A stretch of DNA of 39,753 bases, taken from assembly GCA_022827165.1 (NCBI GenBank), contig JAJDTN010000343.1:1-39753 (forward strand), given 5' to 3'. The position numbers and the translations under genes were made by a program. The notes beneath the pieces are model-generated. The model was not told the origin of the DNA and did no database searches. It saw only the letters and a list, made by a program, of their open reading frames with translations. Positions 7,919 through 16,257 of this stretch are shown piece after piece; the stretch's first letter is position 1; each line of letters begins with the position of its first letter. This DNA is from Candidatus Latescibacterota bacterium (GTDB taxonomy: Bacteria > Latescibacterota > UBA2968 > UBA8231).

Positions 7919-9000
7919 TGACATCCCTGCTCGCGATCCTGCTCGCCCTCGCCGCTCCCGCCGCCTTCGCGGAGGGAGAGCGGGACATGCTTGACGCGCG
8001 GACCAGTCTGGACCTCTACGCAGGAGACCCGGACATCGTGCTCGCGGAGGCCCGTCTCGAGGTCCTCTACGACGGCGCCTTCTTCAGCGAGGGTCCGGCG
8101 GTGGCCCCCGATGGCCGCGTCTACTTCAGCGACATCACCTTCACCCATGTCGCCGGCGACCCGCCCCAGGCCGGCCACATCATGCGCTACGACCCGGAGA
8201 CCGGCCGCACCGAGGTCTTCCGCTCGCCGAGCGGCATGTCCAACGGCCTGAAGTTCGACGCCGGGGGGCGGCTGATCGCCTGCGAGGGCGCCGACCACGG
8301 CGGCCGCCGGGTGACGCGCACCGACATGGCGACCGGCAAGTCGGTGATCCTGGCCAGCCACTACAACGGCTTCCGCCTCAACGCGCCCAACGACCTCTCG
8401 ATCGACGAGAAGGGCCGCATCTACTTCTCCGACCCCAAGTACCTCGGGCACGAGCCGATGGAGCAGGAGGTCTTCGGCGTCTACCGCATCGACCCCGACG
8501 GCTCGATCACGCGCATCATCACCGACGCCGGCAAGCCCACCGGCGTCGCCGTGTCGCCGGACCAGAAGAGCCTCTACGTCGTTTCCAACGACAACGGCAG
8601 CCACGCCTTCGACCGCTTTCCGCCGGGCACCCCGCCGCCGCCCAAGGGCCGCATGGCGCTGCTGGCCTACGACCTGGCCGAGGACGGCTCGGCCTCCTTC
8701 CGCGAGATCCTGGTCGACTACGCCCCCCAGGACGGCCCCGACGGCCTGGTCTGCGACATCGAGGGCAACCTCTACGTGGCCGTGCGCGACATGACCCGCC
8801 CCGGCATCTACGTGTACTCGCCCGAGGGCGAGGAGCGCGCCTGGATACCCACGCCGACCCTGCCCACCAACGTCGGCTTCGGCCGCGGCGAGCGGTCGCG
8901 GACTCTGTACGTGACCTACGGCGACCGCTCCCAGGGCCAGGCCTCGGTGCTGGCGAAGATCGAGGTGATGAAGGAGGGGTACCAGCTGCCGGGGGAGTAG
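7897..9000 (+). CDS. Exported SMP-30/gluconolactonase/LRE-family beta-propeller hydrolase
   Basis: 367 residues with a good Sec signal peptide (MKRSLLAVTSLLAILLALAA, cleavage near AFA-EGE). The six-bladed propeller pattern includes FFSEGPAVAPDGRVYFSDI, LNAPNDLSIDEKGRIYFSD, GKPTGVAVSPD and GPDGLVCDIEGNLYVAV. The Glu in SEGP, Asn in APND and Asp in GPDG are the usual divalent-metal ligands. Expected activity is hydrolysis of sugar lactones or related esters in the periplasm. It follows the sugar-isomerase cluster after a 255-base gap and may belong to the same pathway. AAGGAG gives a strong start. Confidence 0.9.
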   Translation: MKRSLLAVTSLLAILLALAAPAAFAEGERDMLDARTSLDLYAGDPDIVLAEARLEVLYDGAFFSEGPAVAPDGRVYFSDITFTHVAGDPPQAGHIMRYDPETGRTEVFRSPSGMSNGLKFDAGGRLIACEGADHGGRRVTRTDMATGKSVILASHYNGFRLNAPNDLSIDEKGRIYFSDPKYLGHEPMEQEVFGVYRIDPDGSITRIITDAGKPTGVAVSPDQKSLYVVSNDNGSHAFDRFPPGTPPPPKGRMALLAYDLAEDGSASFREILVDYAPQDGPDGLVCDIEGNLYVAVRDMTRPGIYVYSPEGEERAWIPTPTLPTNVGFGRGERSRTLYVTYGDRSQGQASVLAKIEVMKEGYQLPGE

Positions 9001-9017
9001 CGGCAGCCGCCCGGAGC

Positions 9018-12000
9018 ATGTCGTCACTGGTATCCGCAGATCCGCGCGCAACAGGACAGGACTTGCCGCAGCCGAGCGCTGCCCGCATCGAGTCCGTACT
9101 TCGGGCAACCAAGCAGTGGCAGAAGGATCTCGTCGACACCTCCGGCCGCAACCGCTTGGTTCGATACCGCGACCTGAGGAGGAGCACCCTCGATCTCACT
9201 CCTGCTCGGGCGCACGGTCTCGACGCAGGCGTCCTGGACCGACTGTTGGCGGGCAGGTCCGTCCGCCTCAGCGGCCTCTTTCCTGATGCTCCAGACGACC
9301 CCGACGCCACGGCCTTCGGCGACGCCCGGCGCCGCCTCGCAGCCATCCACAAGGTTGCCCTCACCAACCTCGAGGAAAAGGGCATCGAGACACTCTTCGC
9401 CGCCATCGGGCTCGCAACCTGGAGAGTAGAGTCCGGGGCTCCCCCAAACGCGCCAGTGGTCCTCCTGCCCCTTGAGGTCGAAGCCACCGGCGCTGCTGCG
9501 CGTGACTTCGAGATCAAAGTCTCGGGCGATGCCCACCTCAACCCAGTGCTGGCGCACCTCCTGCGCACCGAGCACGACATCGAGACGGACGAGGAAGAGG
9601 CGGATGTGGCTGAAGACCCGCCCACGACTCTTGATGGATTCCGCGCCCTGTTCAACCGGCTTGAGGAGACGTGGAATGCCCTTCCCGATCTGACTATCGA
9701 GTTGCGGGCCGTCTCAGCCGTCTTTTCCTATGCCACGATGCCGCTGGTCACGGACCTGGAGCAGAACGGCGGGGTGCTTGCCGCAAGCGACATCGTCGCC
9801 GCCATCGCCGGCGATGGAGAGGCTCGTGAGGTCCTTGGCTCCCGCATATGCGATCCGAAACCCAACCAGCCAGACGTCGATCCCCCCGGCGACGAGTTCC
9901 TCGTCCTCGACGCCGACTCGAGCCAGCACATGGCGATCAACCGCGTTCTCGGCGGAGAGTCGCTCGTCATCCAGGGGCCGCCGGGCACGGGCAAGTCCCA
10001 GACCATCGCCAACCTCATCACCTCCCTAATCGCTCGAGGCCAGCGCATCCTCTTCGTCGCTGAGAAGCGCGCCGCCATCGAAGCGGTCACAAAGCGGCTG
10101 GACCAAGTCGGCCTTGGCGACCTCGTCATGGACATGCACGGCGGCGTCACCTCCCGACGTGATTTCGCGCGCACCCTCAACGACTCCCTGGAACGCGTCG
10201 CCGCGATTCCCGAACTCGACTACTCCGCTATCCACGGGCGTCTCCAGGAACGTCGAGAGGTCCTCACAACCAACAGTACCGCCCTGCATGAGCCTCGGGA
10301 TCCCTGGAAGCTCTCCGTCTTCGACATGAGGAACCGGCTTCTTGCCCTTCCCAAGGCGGCTCACACCCGACAACGCCTGTCTGCCGAGACCGCGCGCGCC
10401 ATCGACAGCGACGGTTTCCGAGGGCTGGCCGGGGAGATCGAAGAGTGGGTCAGCCTCGGCGGCCATGCGCTGGCAGAGAGCCATCCCGAGTGGTCACGCA
10501 GCTCGATCACAGCCGTCGATGAAGCGCGCAGGGCCTTCGACCTAGCCACCGAGCTCGAGCGCAGGCTTCTGCCCGCCGCCCGCGACGCCCTTTTCGCAGT
10601 GCTCGATGAGCGTGCACTTCCGCAGCCGGACAAGGTTGCCGAGTGGGACAGGACGGCGCGGTTCCTCGTGGTGGCAAGTGGGCCCTGGTGGCGGCGGCTG
10701 TTAGCCCGGGTCTTCTCGAAGGACTACCGGGTGGTGAAGCGATCCTTGGGCCATCCCGGTAACCTGTCGCTCACTCCAGGAGAGTTGGGCGTGCTGAAAG
10801 AGAGCGTGGGTGCCCTCGCCTCCGGGTTCGCAGCCTTGGGCGAAGTGGCGGGGCTCGATGATCTGGTCCGGTTGCCGCACACCGACCTCTCCCTTGCGCT
10901 GAATCGAATGGTATCCAACCGCACCACGGTGGCGAACCTCCCCCGACTTCGTGAGCTTGAAGCCCGCTTTAACGAAGCCGGCGTCGGGGAGATCATCCAG
11001 CTCGTCGGTGGGGAAATCCCCCCCGAACATGCTGCCGGCGCCGTCGAGCACGCCTGGCTCGGGCGCGTTCTGGAGGATCTCGAATTCGAGGATCCACGGA
11101 TCGCCGCCTTCGACAGTAGCACACATTCCCGCCACCGGGACGAATTCGCAGAGACCGATTGCCGGCACCGGGACTGCACTCCTCAGCGCGTTCACCGGCT
11201 CACCGCCGAGGCCATCATCGAGACGATGAATGGCCATCCAGAGGAGACCATGCTGGTGCGGAGAGAGGCCGCCAAGAAGCGCCGCCACCTCAGTGTCCGC
11301 CAGTTGCTGGCCCGGGCTCCCCACGTTCTTTCGGCGCTCCGGCCCTGCTGGACCATGTCCCCTATCCTCGCAGCTGAGATGATCCCCGCAGATTTACGGC
11401 TCTTCGACGTCGTCATTTTCGATGAGGCTTCCCAGATTCCCCCGGCCGAAGCGATCAGCAGCCTGGCCCGGGCTCCCCAGACCGTGATCGCCGGCGACAG
11501 CCGGCAGTTGCCGCCTACTTCCTTCTTCGGCCACGCCGCGGACGACGAGACCGAGGTCGACGAGGACGACCTGTCCCTCACCCAGGACATCGAATCCCTC
11601 CTTGACGCCGCCGGGGCGCTTCTGCGCGACAAGATGTTGCAGTGGCACTACCGCAGCCGTGACGACCGCCTCATTGCGTTCTCCAACGTCCACATCTATG
11701 GCGGCTCGTTGACCGCCTTTCCGGGCGCGACCGTCAGTACCCCGATCACCCAATGCCTCATCCCTTTCCGCCCCATCAAGGGAGTCGTCGGCACCCGATC
11801 GAATCCCGACGAAGTCGAGAAGGTCGTCGAGCTCGTTCTCGAACACGCGCGCGAGTCCCCCGACGAAACCCTCGGCGTCATCGCCTTTGGTCAGCGTCAC
11901 GCCGACAACATCGAGAACGTCCTCCTTCGCCGCCTGAGCGAGGCGAACGATCCTACCTTCGACGACTTCTTCTCGGAAACGAAGGAAGAGCGCTTCTTCG

Positions 12001-12926
12001 TGAAGAACATCGAGCGCGTCCAGGGGGATGAGCGCGACGTCATCATTCTCAGCGTCGGCTACCACAAGGACGCCAACGGGAACCTGCCCTACCGCTTCGG
12101 GCCGATTCTCCAGGAAGGCGGCGAGCGACGCCTCAACGTCGCCGTGACGCGCGCCCGCTCGCGCATCACCCTCGTCTCCTCCTTCAGCCACCGCGACATG
12201 GACCCGGGCCGCTCCTCCGCGAAGGGGGTCGATCTGCTCCGGCAGTATCTCGAGTATGCCGCTTCCGGCGGAGAGAACCCCGGGGCTCAGGTGGATGAGG
12301 TGCCGCTCAACCCCTTCGAGTTGGCGATCCGGGATGGACTGGAGGGCCGCGGCATTTCCGTTACGCCCCAGTACGGTGTCTCCGGTTTCCGCATCGACTT
12401 CGCCTGCGCCCATCCGGACGAGCCCGGCCGCATGGTCCTCGCCATTGAGGCCGATGGCGCTGCCTATCACTCCGCGGCCACCGCCCGCGACCGCGACCGC
12501 CTACGCCAGCAGGTCTTGGAGGGCAAGGGGTGGCGCTTCCACCGCATCTGGTCGACGTCGTGGTTCAGGGACCGCGAGGCGGAACTCGACAAAGCCGAGG
12601 AGGCGTGGAAACGGGCTGTCCAGGCGTCGGACAGGGACGAGTCGACTTCAAAGCCGGAGGCGTCCCCCGATGTCCCGCCGGGCCCCCCATCGCCGGAACG
12701 GGTTCCGCGGCCGCATGTTCCGCCTAAGGGAACGCCGGGCTACGACAGCATCACGGACTACAGCATGACGCAACTGGTGATGTTGGTCCGCTGGATCGAG
12801 TCGGATACGCTCCTGAGGACCGACGATGACCTGATCCGGGAGATGATGAACGAGCTTGGGTTCAAGCGGGCCGGGAAGCGCATCACGGATGCGCTCACGA
12901 TGGCTATCGCGGAGGCCCGCCTCTGA
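9018..12926 (+). CDS. DUF4011-type superfamily 1 helicase with Vsr-like nuclease and DUF3320 end
   Basis: 1302 residues. The N-terminus (WQKDLVDTSGRNRLVRYRDL) matches DUF4011. The helicase core has Walker A GPPGTGKS near residue 320, Walker B VVIFDEASQ near 802, GDSRQLPP, and motif VI RRLNVAVTRARSRI near 1037. A C-terminal restriction-like domain follows (NPFELAIRDGLEGRGI, then IDFAC, AIEADGAAYHS, RDRLRQQ, about 1097-1187). The extreme C-terminus resembles DUF3320. Such COG1112-type proteins are frequent in defence loci, so a single-gene anti-phage or DNA-processing role is likely. GC is lower than in its neighbours and no partner gene adjoins it, suggesting independent acquisition. Confidence 0.85.
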   Translation: MSSLVSADPRATGQDLPQPSAARIESVLRATKQWQKDLVDTSGRNRLVRYRDLRRSTLDLTPARAHGLDAGVLDRLLAGRSVRLSGLFPDAPDDPDATAFGDARRRLAAIHKVALTNLEEKGIETLFAAIGLATWRVESGAPPNAPVVLLPLEVEATGAAARDFEIKVSGDAHLNPVLAHLLRTEHDIETDEEEADVAEDPPTTLDGFRALFNRLEETWNALPDLTIELRAVSAVFSYATMPLVTDLEQNGGVLAASDIVAAIAGDGEAREVLGSRICDPKPNQPDVDPPGDEFLVLDADSSQHMAINRVLGGESLVIQGPPGTGKSQTIANLITSLIARGQRILFVAEKRAAIEAVTKRLDQVGLGDLVMDMHGGVTSRRDFARTLNDSLERVAAIPELDYSAIHGRLQERREVLTTNSTALHEPRDPWKLSVFDMRNRLLALPKAAHTRQRLSAETARAIDSDGFRGLAGEIEEWVSLGGHALAESHPEWSRSSITAVDEARRAFDLATELERRLLPAARDALFAVLDERALPQPDKVAEWDRTARFLVVASGPWWRRLLARVFSKDYRVVKRSLGHPGNLSLTPGELGVLKESVGALASGFAALGEVAGLDDLVRLPHTDLSLALNRMVSNRTTVANLPRLRELEARFNEAGVGEIIQLVGGEIPPEHAAGAVEHAWLGRVLEDLEFEDPRIAAFDSSTHSRHRDEFAETDCRHRDCTPQRVHRLTAEAIIETMNGHPEETMLVRREAAKKRRHLSVRQLLARAPHVLSALRPCWTMSPILAAEMIPADLRLFDVVIFDEASQIPPAEAISSLARAPQTVIAGDSRQLPPTSFFGHAADDETEVDEDDLSLTQDIESLLDAAGALLRDKMLQWHYRSRDDRLIAFSNVHIYGGSLTAFPGATVSTPITQCLIPFRPIKGVVGTRSNPDEVEKVVELVLEHARESPDETLGVIAFGQRHADNIENVLLRRLSEANDPTFDDFFSETKEERFFVKNIERVQGDERDVIILSVGYHKDANGNLPYRFGPILQEGGERRLNVAVTRARSRITLVSSFSHRDMDPGRSSAKGVDLLRQYLEYAASGGENPGAQVDEVPLNPFELAIRDGLEGRGISVTPQYGVSGFRIDFACAHPDEPGRMVLAIEADGAAYHSAATARDRDRLRQQVLEGKGWRFHRIWSTSWFRDREAELDKAEEAWKRAVQASDRDESTSKPEASPDVPPGPPSPERVPRPHVPPKGTPGYDSITDYSMTQLVMLVRWIESDTLLRTDDDLIREMMNELGFKRAGKRITDALTMAIAEARL

Positions 12927-13000
12927 GGAGGATCAGGGCGCACGCTGGACCAAGCACCCGGATACGACGTCGGTGTCGGCCAGCCACCAGCGGCGCGCGG

Positions 13001-13258
13001 TCATTCGCCCTCCTCGCCGGTGAACGGCGGAGGCCTGTAGCCGCAACGCGCCGGGGGCGGCAGTTCGATCCCGTGCTCCTCCCCGAAGTGCCGCACGAAG
13101 GCCTCTGACGGTTTCGGCCTGCCCTCGGTCTTCGTGCGCTTCTCGTGTATCAGGCGGCGGACCAGTTCCTCCATCGACACGCCGACCTGCCGGGCTTCGC
13201 GCTCGAGCCAGGACTTGTCCCCGGGATCGATGTCGCGGACGGTGATGCTGGTGCTCAT
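13001..13258 (-). CDS. Ribbon-helix-helix-like antitoxin
   Basis: 85 residues from ATG 13258, with AAAGGAG at ideal spacing. The first half (STSITVRDIDPGDKSWLEREARQVGVSMEELVRRLI) matches FitA/Arc-type antitoxins: a beta strand for DNA contact, then two helices. The tail (KPSEAFVRHFGEEHGIELPPP) would be the toxin-binding part. A FitA partner is normally a PIN toxin, which is absent; the divergent neighbour is a DUF4143-type ATPase. It probably binds the palindrome at 13283-13297 and controls both genes. It may be an orphan antitoxin. Confidence 0.7.
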   Translation of the reverse strand: MSTSITVRDIDPGDKSWLEREARQVGVSMEELVRRLIHEKRTKTEGRPKPSEAFVRHFGEEHGIELPPPARCGYRPPPFTGEEGE

Positions 13259-13273
13259 GTCGGCGCTCCTTTC

Positions 13274-13302
13274 TTGTAGAACAGGAATACGATTCCTATT
13301 TT
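13274..13302 (+). promoter_or_regulatory. Promoter of the DUF4143 ATPase gene, predicted leaderless
   Basis: TTGTAG at 13274-13279 and TATTTT at 13297-13302 are 17 bases apart. The ATG at 13310 is only 7 bases beyond the -10 box. Transcription would begin at or next to the start codon, giving a leaderless message; no convincing Shine-Dalgarno is present. Confidence 0.5.
13283..13297. promoter_or_regulatory. Palindromic operator between antitoxin and ATPase genes
   Basis: AGGAAT-N3-ATTCCT is a perfect 6-3-6 palindrome lying almost entirely in the spacer between the -35 and -10 boxes of the rightward promoter. A ribbon-helix-helix dimer bound here would block both divergent genes. The antitoxin at 13258 is the obvious candidate. 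Confidence 0.6.
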
Positions 13303-13309
13303 GTAAAGA

Positions 13310-14482
13310 ATGCGCGTAGCACGTCATCTCGGCCGGCACCTCGAGAAGCTCGCCCGGCTCTATCCGATCCTCTCCGTCTCCGGACCGCGCCAGTCGGGCA
13401 AGACCACCCTCGTGCGCGGCGTCTTCCCCGAATACGCCTACGTCAATCTCGAGCGGATCGACGATCGTTCCGCCGCGGAGGAAGATCCTCGGCGCTTCCT
13501 GGACCGCTTCGGAGACCAGGGGCTGATCATCGACGAGGCCCAGAAGGTGCCTCCCCTGTTCTCCTACCTGCAGGTCCTTGTGGACGAGCGCGGAACCATG
13601 GGGCAGTTCGTCCTCACCGGCTCGCAGAACTTCCTGCTCATGGAGCAGGTGGGCCAGTCGCTGGCCGGCCGGGTTGCGCCGCTGACGCTGCTCCCCTTTT
13701 CCCGGCGGGAGCTCGCGGCCGGCGCTCCCGCCGGCCTGGACGAGAGCCTGTTCAAGGGGGGCTACCCGGTCCTCTTCGACCGCGGCATCGACCCCCCCGA
13801 ATACCACCCCGCCTACATCCAGACCTACGTCGAGCGCGACGTGAGGAGCCTGCGCAACATCGGCGACCTGGGCGCCTTCCAGCGCTTTCTCATGGCCTGC
13901 GCCGGACGGGTCGGGCAGTTGCTCGACCTGAGCGGCCTCGGCAACGACCTGGGGATCAACTACAAGACGGTGCGCGCCTGGATCTCGGTCCTCGAGGCGA
14001 GCTATGTCGCCTTCCTGCTGCCTCCGCACCACGAGAACTTCTCCAAGAGGCTCATCAAGTCGCCCAAGCTCTACTTCCACGACACGGGCCTGCTCTGCTC
14101 GCTCCTGCGCCTGGAGTCCGCCGCACAACTCGCCACCCACTACCTGCGCGGGGCGATCTTCGAGAACTGGGTCATCTCCGAGATCGTCAAGGAGCACGTC
14201 AACGCCGGCCGCCGTCCCGATCTCTACTTCTGGCGGGACAACACCGGCAACGAGCTGGACCTGCTCTACGAACGGGGCGGCCGGCGGCAGGTGGTGGAGA
14301 TCAAGGCGGGAACGACGATAGGGACGGACCAGTTCAAGGGTCTGCGCTACTATCGGAAGCTGGCCGCGGCTCTGCCGGTGGAGCAGGACTACTACCTGGT
14401 GTACGGAGGCGAGGAGAGCCAGGACCGCGCCCACGGCACTGTCCTGGGATGGCGGGATACGGGGGAGCTGGCCAGGGGCTAA
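13310..14482 (+). CDS. AAA_14/DUF4143-family ATP-binding protein
   Basis: 390 residues. Walker A is GPRQSGKT (25-32) and Walker B is LIIDEAQ (D74, E75), followed by the sensor-like FVLTGSQNFLL. GGYPVLFDRG and YIQTYVERDVRSL lead into the helical region and the DUF4143 domain (YFHDTGLLCSLL, GAIFENWVISEI). NELDLLYERGGRRQVVEIKAG has the Asp/Glu-x-Lys pattern of a PD-(D/E)XK-like nuclease fold. The function of this widespread family is unproven; mobile and toxin-like behaviour has been suggested. It may be leaderless. Its stop overlaps the stop of larA on the other strand by four bases (CTAA). Confidence 0.88.
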   Translation: MRVARHLGRHLEKLARLYPILSVSGPRQSGKTTLVRGVFPEYAYVNLERIDDRSAAEEDPRRFLDRFGDQGLIIDEAQKVPPLFSYLQVLVDERGTMGQFVLTGSQNFLLMEQVGQSLAGRVAPLTLLPFSRRELAAGAPAGLDESLFKGGYPVLFDRGIDPPEYHPAYIQTYVERDVRSLRNIGDLGAFQRFLMACAGRVGQLLDLSGLGNDLGINYKTVRAWISVLEASYVAFLLPPHHENFSKRLIKSPKLYFHDTGLLCSLLRLESAAQLATHYLRGAIFENWVISEIVKEHVNAGRRPDLYFWRDNTGNELDLLYERGGRRQVVEIKAGTTIGTDQFKGLRYYRKLAAALPVEQDYYLVYGGEESQDRAHGTVLGWRDTGELARG

Positions 14483-15870
14483 CCCGGGATCTGCAGCGGC
14501 GCGCAGGGAAGCACGGCCACCCGCAATTCTCCCGCGGGCAGATCCGCAACCAGTTCGTCCCAGGAGCCGTAGCGGCGGCTGTTGGGAAACTGGACCCGCC
14601 GCTTCCACTCCGGGAAGCCCTCCGAGCACAGGACCAGCGGCGCCCGCCGGGCCATGACCCGCTTGGCCGCCGTGTTGCGGCGGATCGTGCCCCGCCCCTC
14701 CTCGTAGGCGCGGTAGCTGACGTCGGTGCGGTCCGCCTCGCGCCGAAGGCGCCGGTGGCCCAGCTCGCGCAGGGGGGCCAGCCCGAGGAGGGCCCCCGCG
14801 AGTCCCCGGCAGCAGCCGTTGGTGCGCGCCTGGCTGATGGCGCCGCAGAGCATGTTGATCAGCGAGGCCTTCTGGAACTCGCTCCAGCCGTGGTAGGCGA
14901 TGCCGTCGCAGGCGGGGTCGTGGAGGACCAGCCGCGCCTTGGGGAAGACCCGCCGCGGCCACTGCGACTTGGAGACCTGCACGGGATCGGCGTCGAGGGG
15001 GTAGGCGTTGGCGATAACCAGATCCGCCTCCCGCCGCAGCTCCTCCGGGATCTCGGTGCGGTAGATGCGGCGGGCCTGCTCCACCGCCCCGGCGTGGGCG
15101 CCCCCCGGCTCGCCGGCGGTGACGGCGGCGATCTGCCGCCGGGAGTTGACCACCACGTTCACGGAGAAGCCGAGACCGGCGCGCCCGGCAAAGGCTTCGA
15201 TCACCTCGCGGGCGTCCGGCCGGCGGGAGGCCGGCTCCGTGCCGCCGCGGGGGCGCTTGGCCTCGAAGCTGTGCAGCTCGGCGATGCTGAGGATCCCGGC
15301 GCAGCCGGGCAGCAGGATCTTGCAGCCGCCGCTGAAGCCGGTCATGGTGTGGGGCAGGACGCAGCTGACGCCGATGACGATGCCGGCATCCACCACCCGG
15401 CCGTTGACGATCACCGGCATTCCGGAGGGCAGCCGCCCGAGGTCGCGCAGGTCCGGGCCGAAGGCGTCGTGGCAGTGGACGGGGTAGCGGCGGCAGACCT
15501 CGGCGCCCAGCTTGCGCTCCATCTCGTCCCGCGTGAGCGGCCGGTGGGAGCCGGTGGCCACGAGGAAGGAGATGCCGCCCTCGGGCACGCCGGCCTCGGC
15601 CAGGATCTTCAGCAGGTGGGGGACGATGCGGTGCGCCGGCGTCGGCCGGCCGAGGTCGTCGACGACGATGAGCGCCGTCCCCTTGCCGCGGGCGGCTTCT
15701 TGCAGGGGCGGGCCGGCGGCGGGCTCGCGCAGGGCGCGGAGGAGGTCCTCCTCGCCGAGCTCGGGGGCGTCCGCCGGAGCCAGGACCTCGACGCTCCAGG
15801 CGTCGGGCACGGCCAGCTCGACATCGGTGTCGCCGTGCCAGGCGCGGCAGCGCAGGGAGATCCGTGCCAT
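14479..15870 (-). CDS. larA: LarA-type nickel-dependent racemase/epimerase (DUF2088)
   Basis: 463 residues. Conserved LarA elements are present: VVDDLGRPTPAH, ATGSHRPLT (H109), VLPHTMTGFSGGCKILLPG (H174, K184) and AELH (H200). By family knowledge these correspond to the catalytic histidines and to the Lys and His that hold the nickel-pincer cofactor. Lactate racemase itself is one member; many homologues act on other 2-hydroxy acids, so the substrate is open. The cofactor genes larB, larC and larE are not in the window. Two tandem copies of the gene's first codons lie directly upstream and feed into this start through TGATG overlaps. The upstream half includes a cysteine-rich TNGCCRG segment of unknown meaning. 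Confidence 0.85.
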   Translation of the reverse strand: MARISLRCRAWHGDTDVELAVPDAWSVEVLAPADAPELGEEDLLRALREPAAGPPLQEAARGKGTALIVVDDLGRPTPAHRIVPHLLKILAEAGVPEGGISFLVATGSHRPLTRDEMERKLGAEVCRRYPVHCHDAFGPDLRDLGRLPSGMPVIVNGRVVDAGIVIGVSCVLPHTMTGFSGGCKILLPGCAGILSIAELHSFEAKRPRGGTEPASRRPDAREVIEAFAGRAGLGFSVNVVVNSRRQIAAVTAGEPGGAHAGAVEQARRIYRTEIPEELRREADLVIANAYPLDADPVQVSKSQWPRRVFPKARLVLHDPACDGIAYHGWSEFQKASLINMLCGAISQARTNGCCRGLAGALLGLAPLRELGHRRLRREADRTDVSYRAYEEGRGTIRRNTAAKRVMARRAPLVLCSEGFPEWKRRVQFPNSRRYGSWDELVADLPAGELRVAVLPCAPLQIPG

Positions 15871-15944
15871 CAGGGAATGGGTGCGGTCAGGTCGACATCG
15901 GTGTCGCCGTGCCAGGCGCGGGAACGCAGGGGGATCCGTGCCAT
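15870..15944 (-). CDS. larA leader mini-ORF 2
   Basis: ATG at 15944 gives 24 codons, beginning MARIPLRSRAWHGDTDVDLT, nearly identical to the LarA N-terminus. It stops with TGA whose last A is the first base of the larA ATG (TGATG at 15872-15868). This is an ideal layout for translational coupling. It could be a functional leader peptide or a duplication by-product. Confidence 0.45.
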   Translation of the reverse strand: MARIPLRSRAWHGDTDVDLTAPIP

Positions 15945-16018
15945 CAGGGAATGAGTGCGGTCAGGTCGACGTCAGTGTCGCCGTGCCAGGCGCGGGAACG
16001 CAGGGAGATCCGTGCCAT
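15944..16018 (-). CDS. larA leader mini-ORF 1
   Basis: ATG at 16018 gives 24 codons starting MARISLRSRAWHGDTDVDLT and ends in a TGATG overlap with mini-ORF 2. Upstream, a diverged partial copy (frame reading S-T-A-S-I-R then TGA) also ends in TGATG at this start, so the arrangement may extend one step further. No clear Shine-Dalgarno precedes it. Confidence 0.4.
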   Translation of the reverse strand: MARISLRSRAWHGDTDVDLTALIP

Positions 16019-16257
16019 CAGCGAATGGATGCGGTCGAGGGCGCCTGAGTAAGGGATGCCCGGGGGAGCCCGGGGCGCGGCCGGCGGAGACTCTCCGGGG
16101 AGGCTCGGAGACCGCCGGGCGCTGCATGATCTTCACCGGAATGTAACGAAGGGTCCGGCCTCCTGTCACGGGCGCCGGCGCCTCTGTCCGGGGCCGGCGG
16201 GGCTCCGTAGCTTCAGGGTTTCCACGCCGATCCAGCCAACCGAAGGACCGCCTCCAC

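Larger units (their letters stand above)
15818..16037 (-). repeat. larA: Three tandem 74-bp repeats spanning the larA start
   Basis: Units begin at 15818, 15892 and 15966 with an exact 74-base period; the third is slightly diverged at its right end. The unit contains the larA start codon and about 18 codons. Because 74 is not a multiple of three, each copy reads into a stop that overlaps the next copy's ATG. Confidence 0.92.

Noticed and set aside
13001..14962. 653-codon minus-strand frame through the ATPase gene
   Set aside because: Only its last 85 codons, from ATG 13258 with a good ribosome binding site, look like a protein; the rest is antisense to the DUF4143 ATPase and larA end.
15818..16037. 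CRISPR-like array
   Set aside because: The three 74-base units are contiguous with no spacers and derive from the larA coding start; there are no cas genes.
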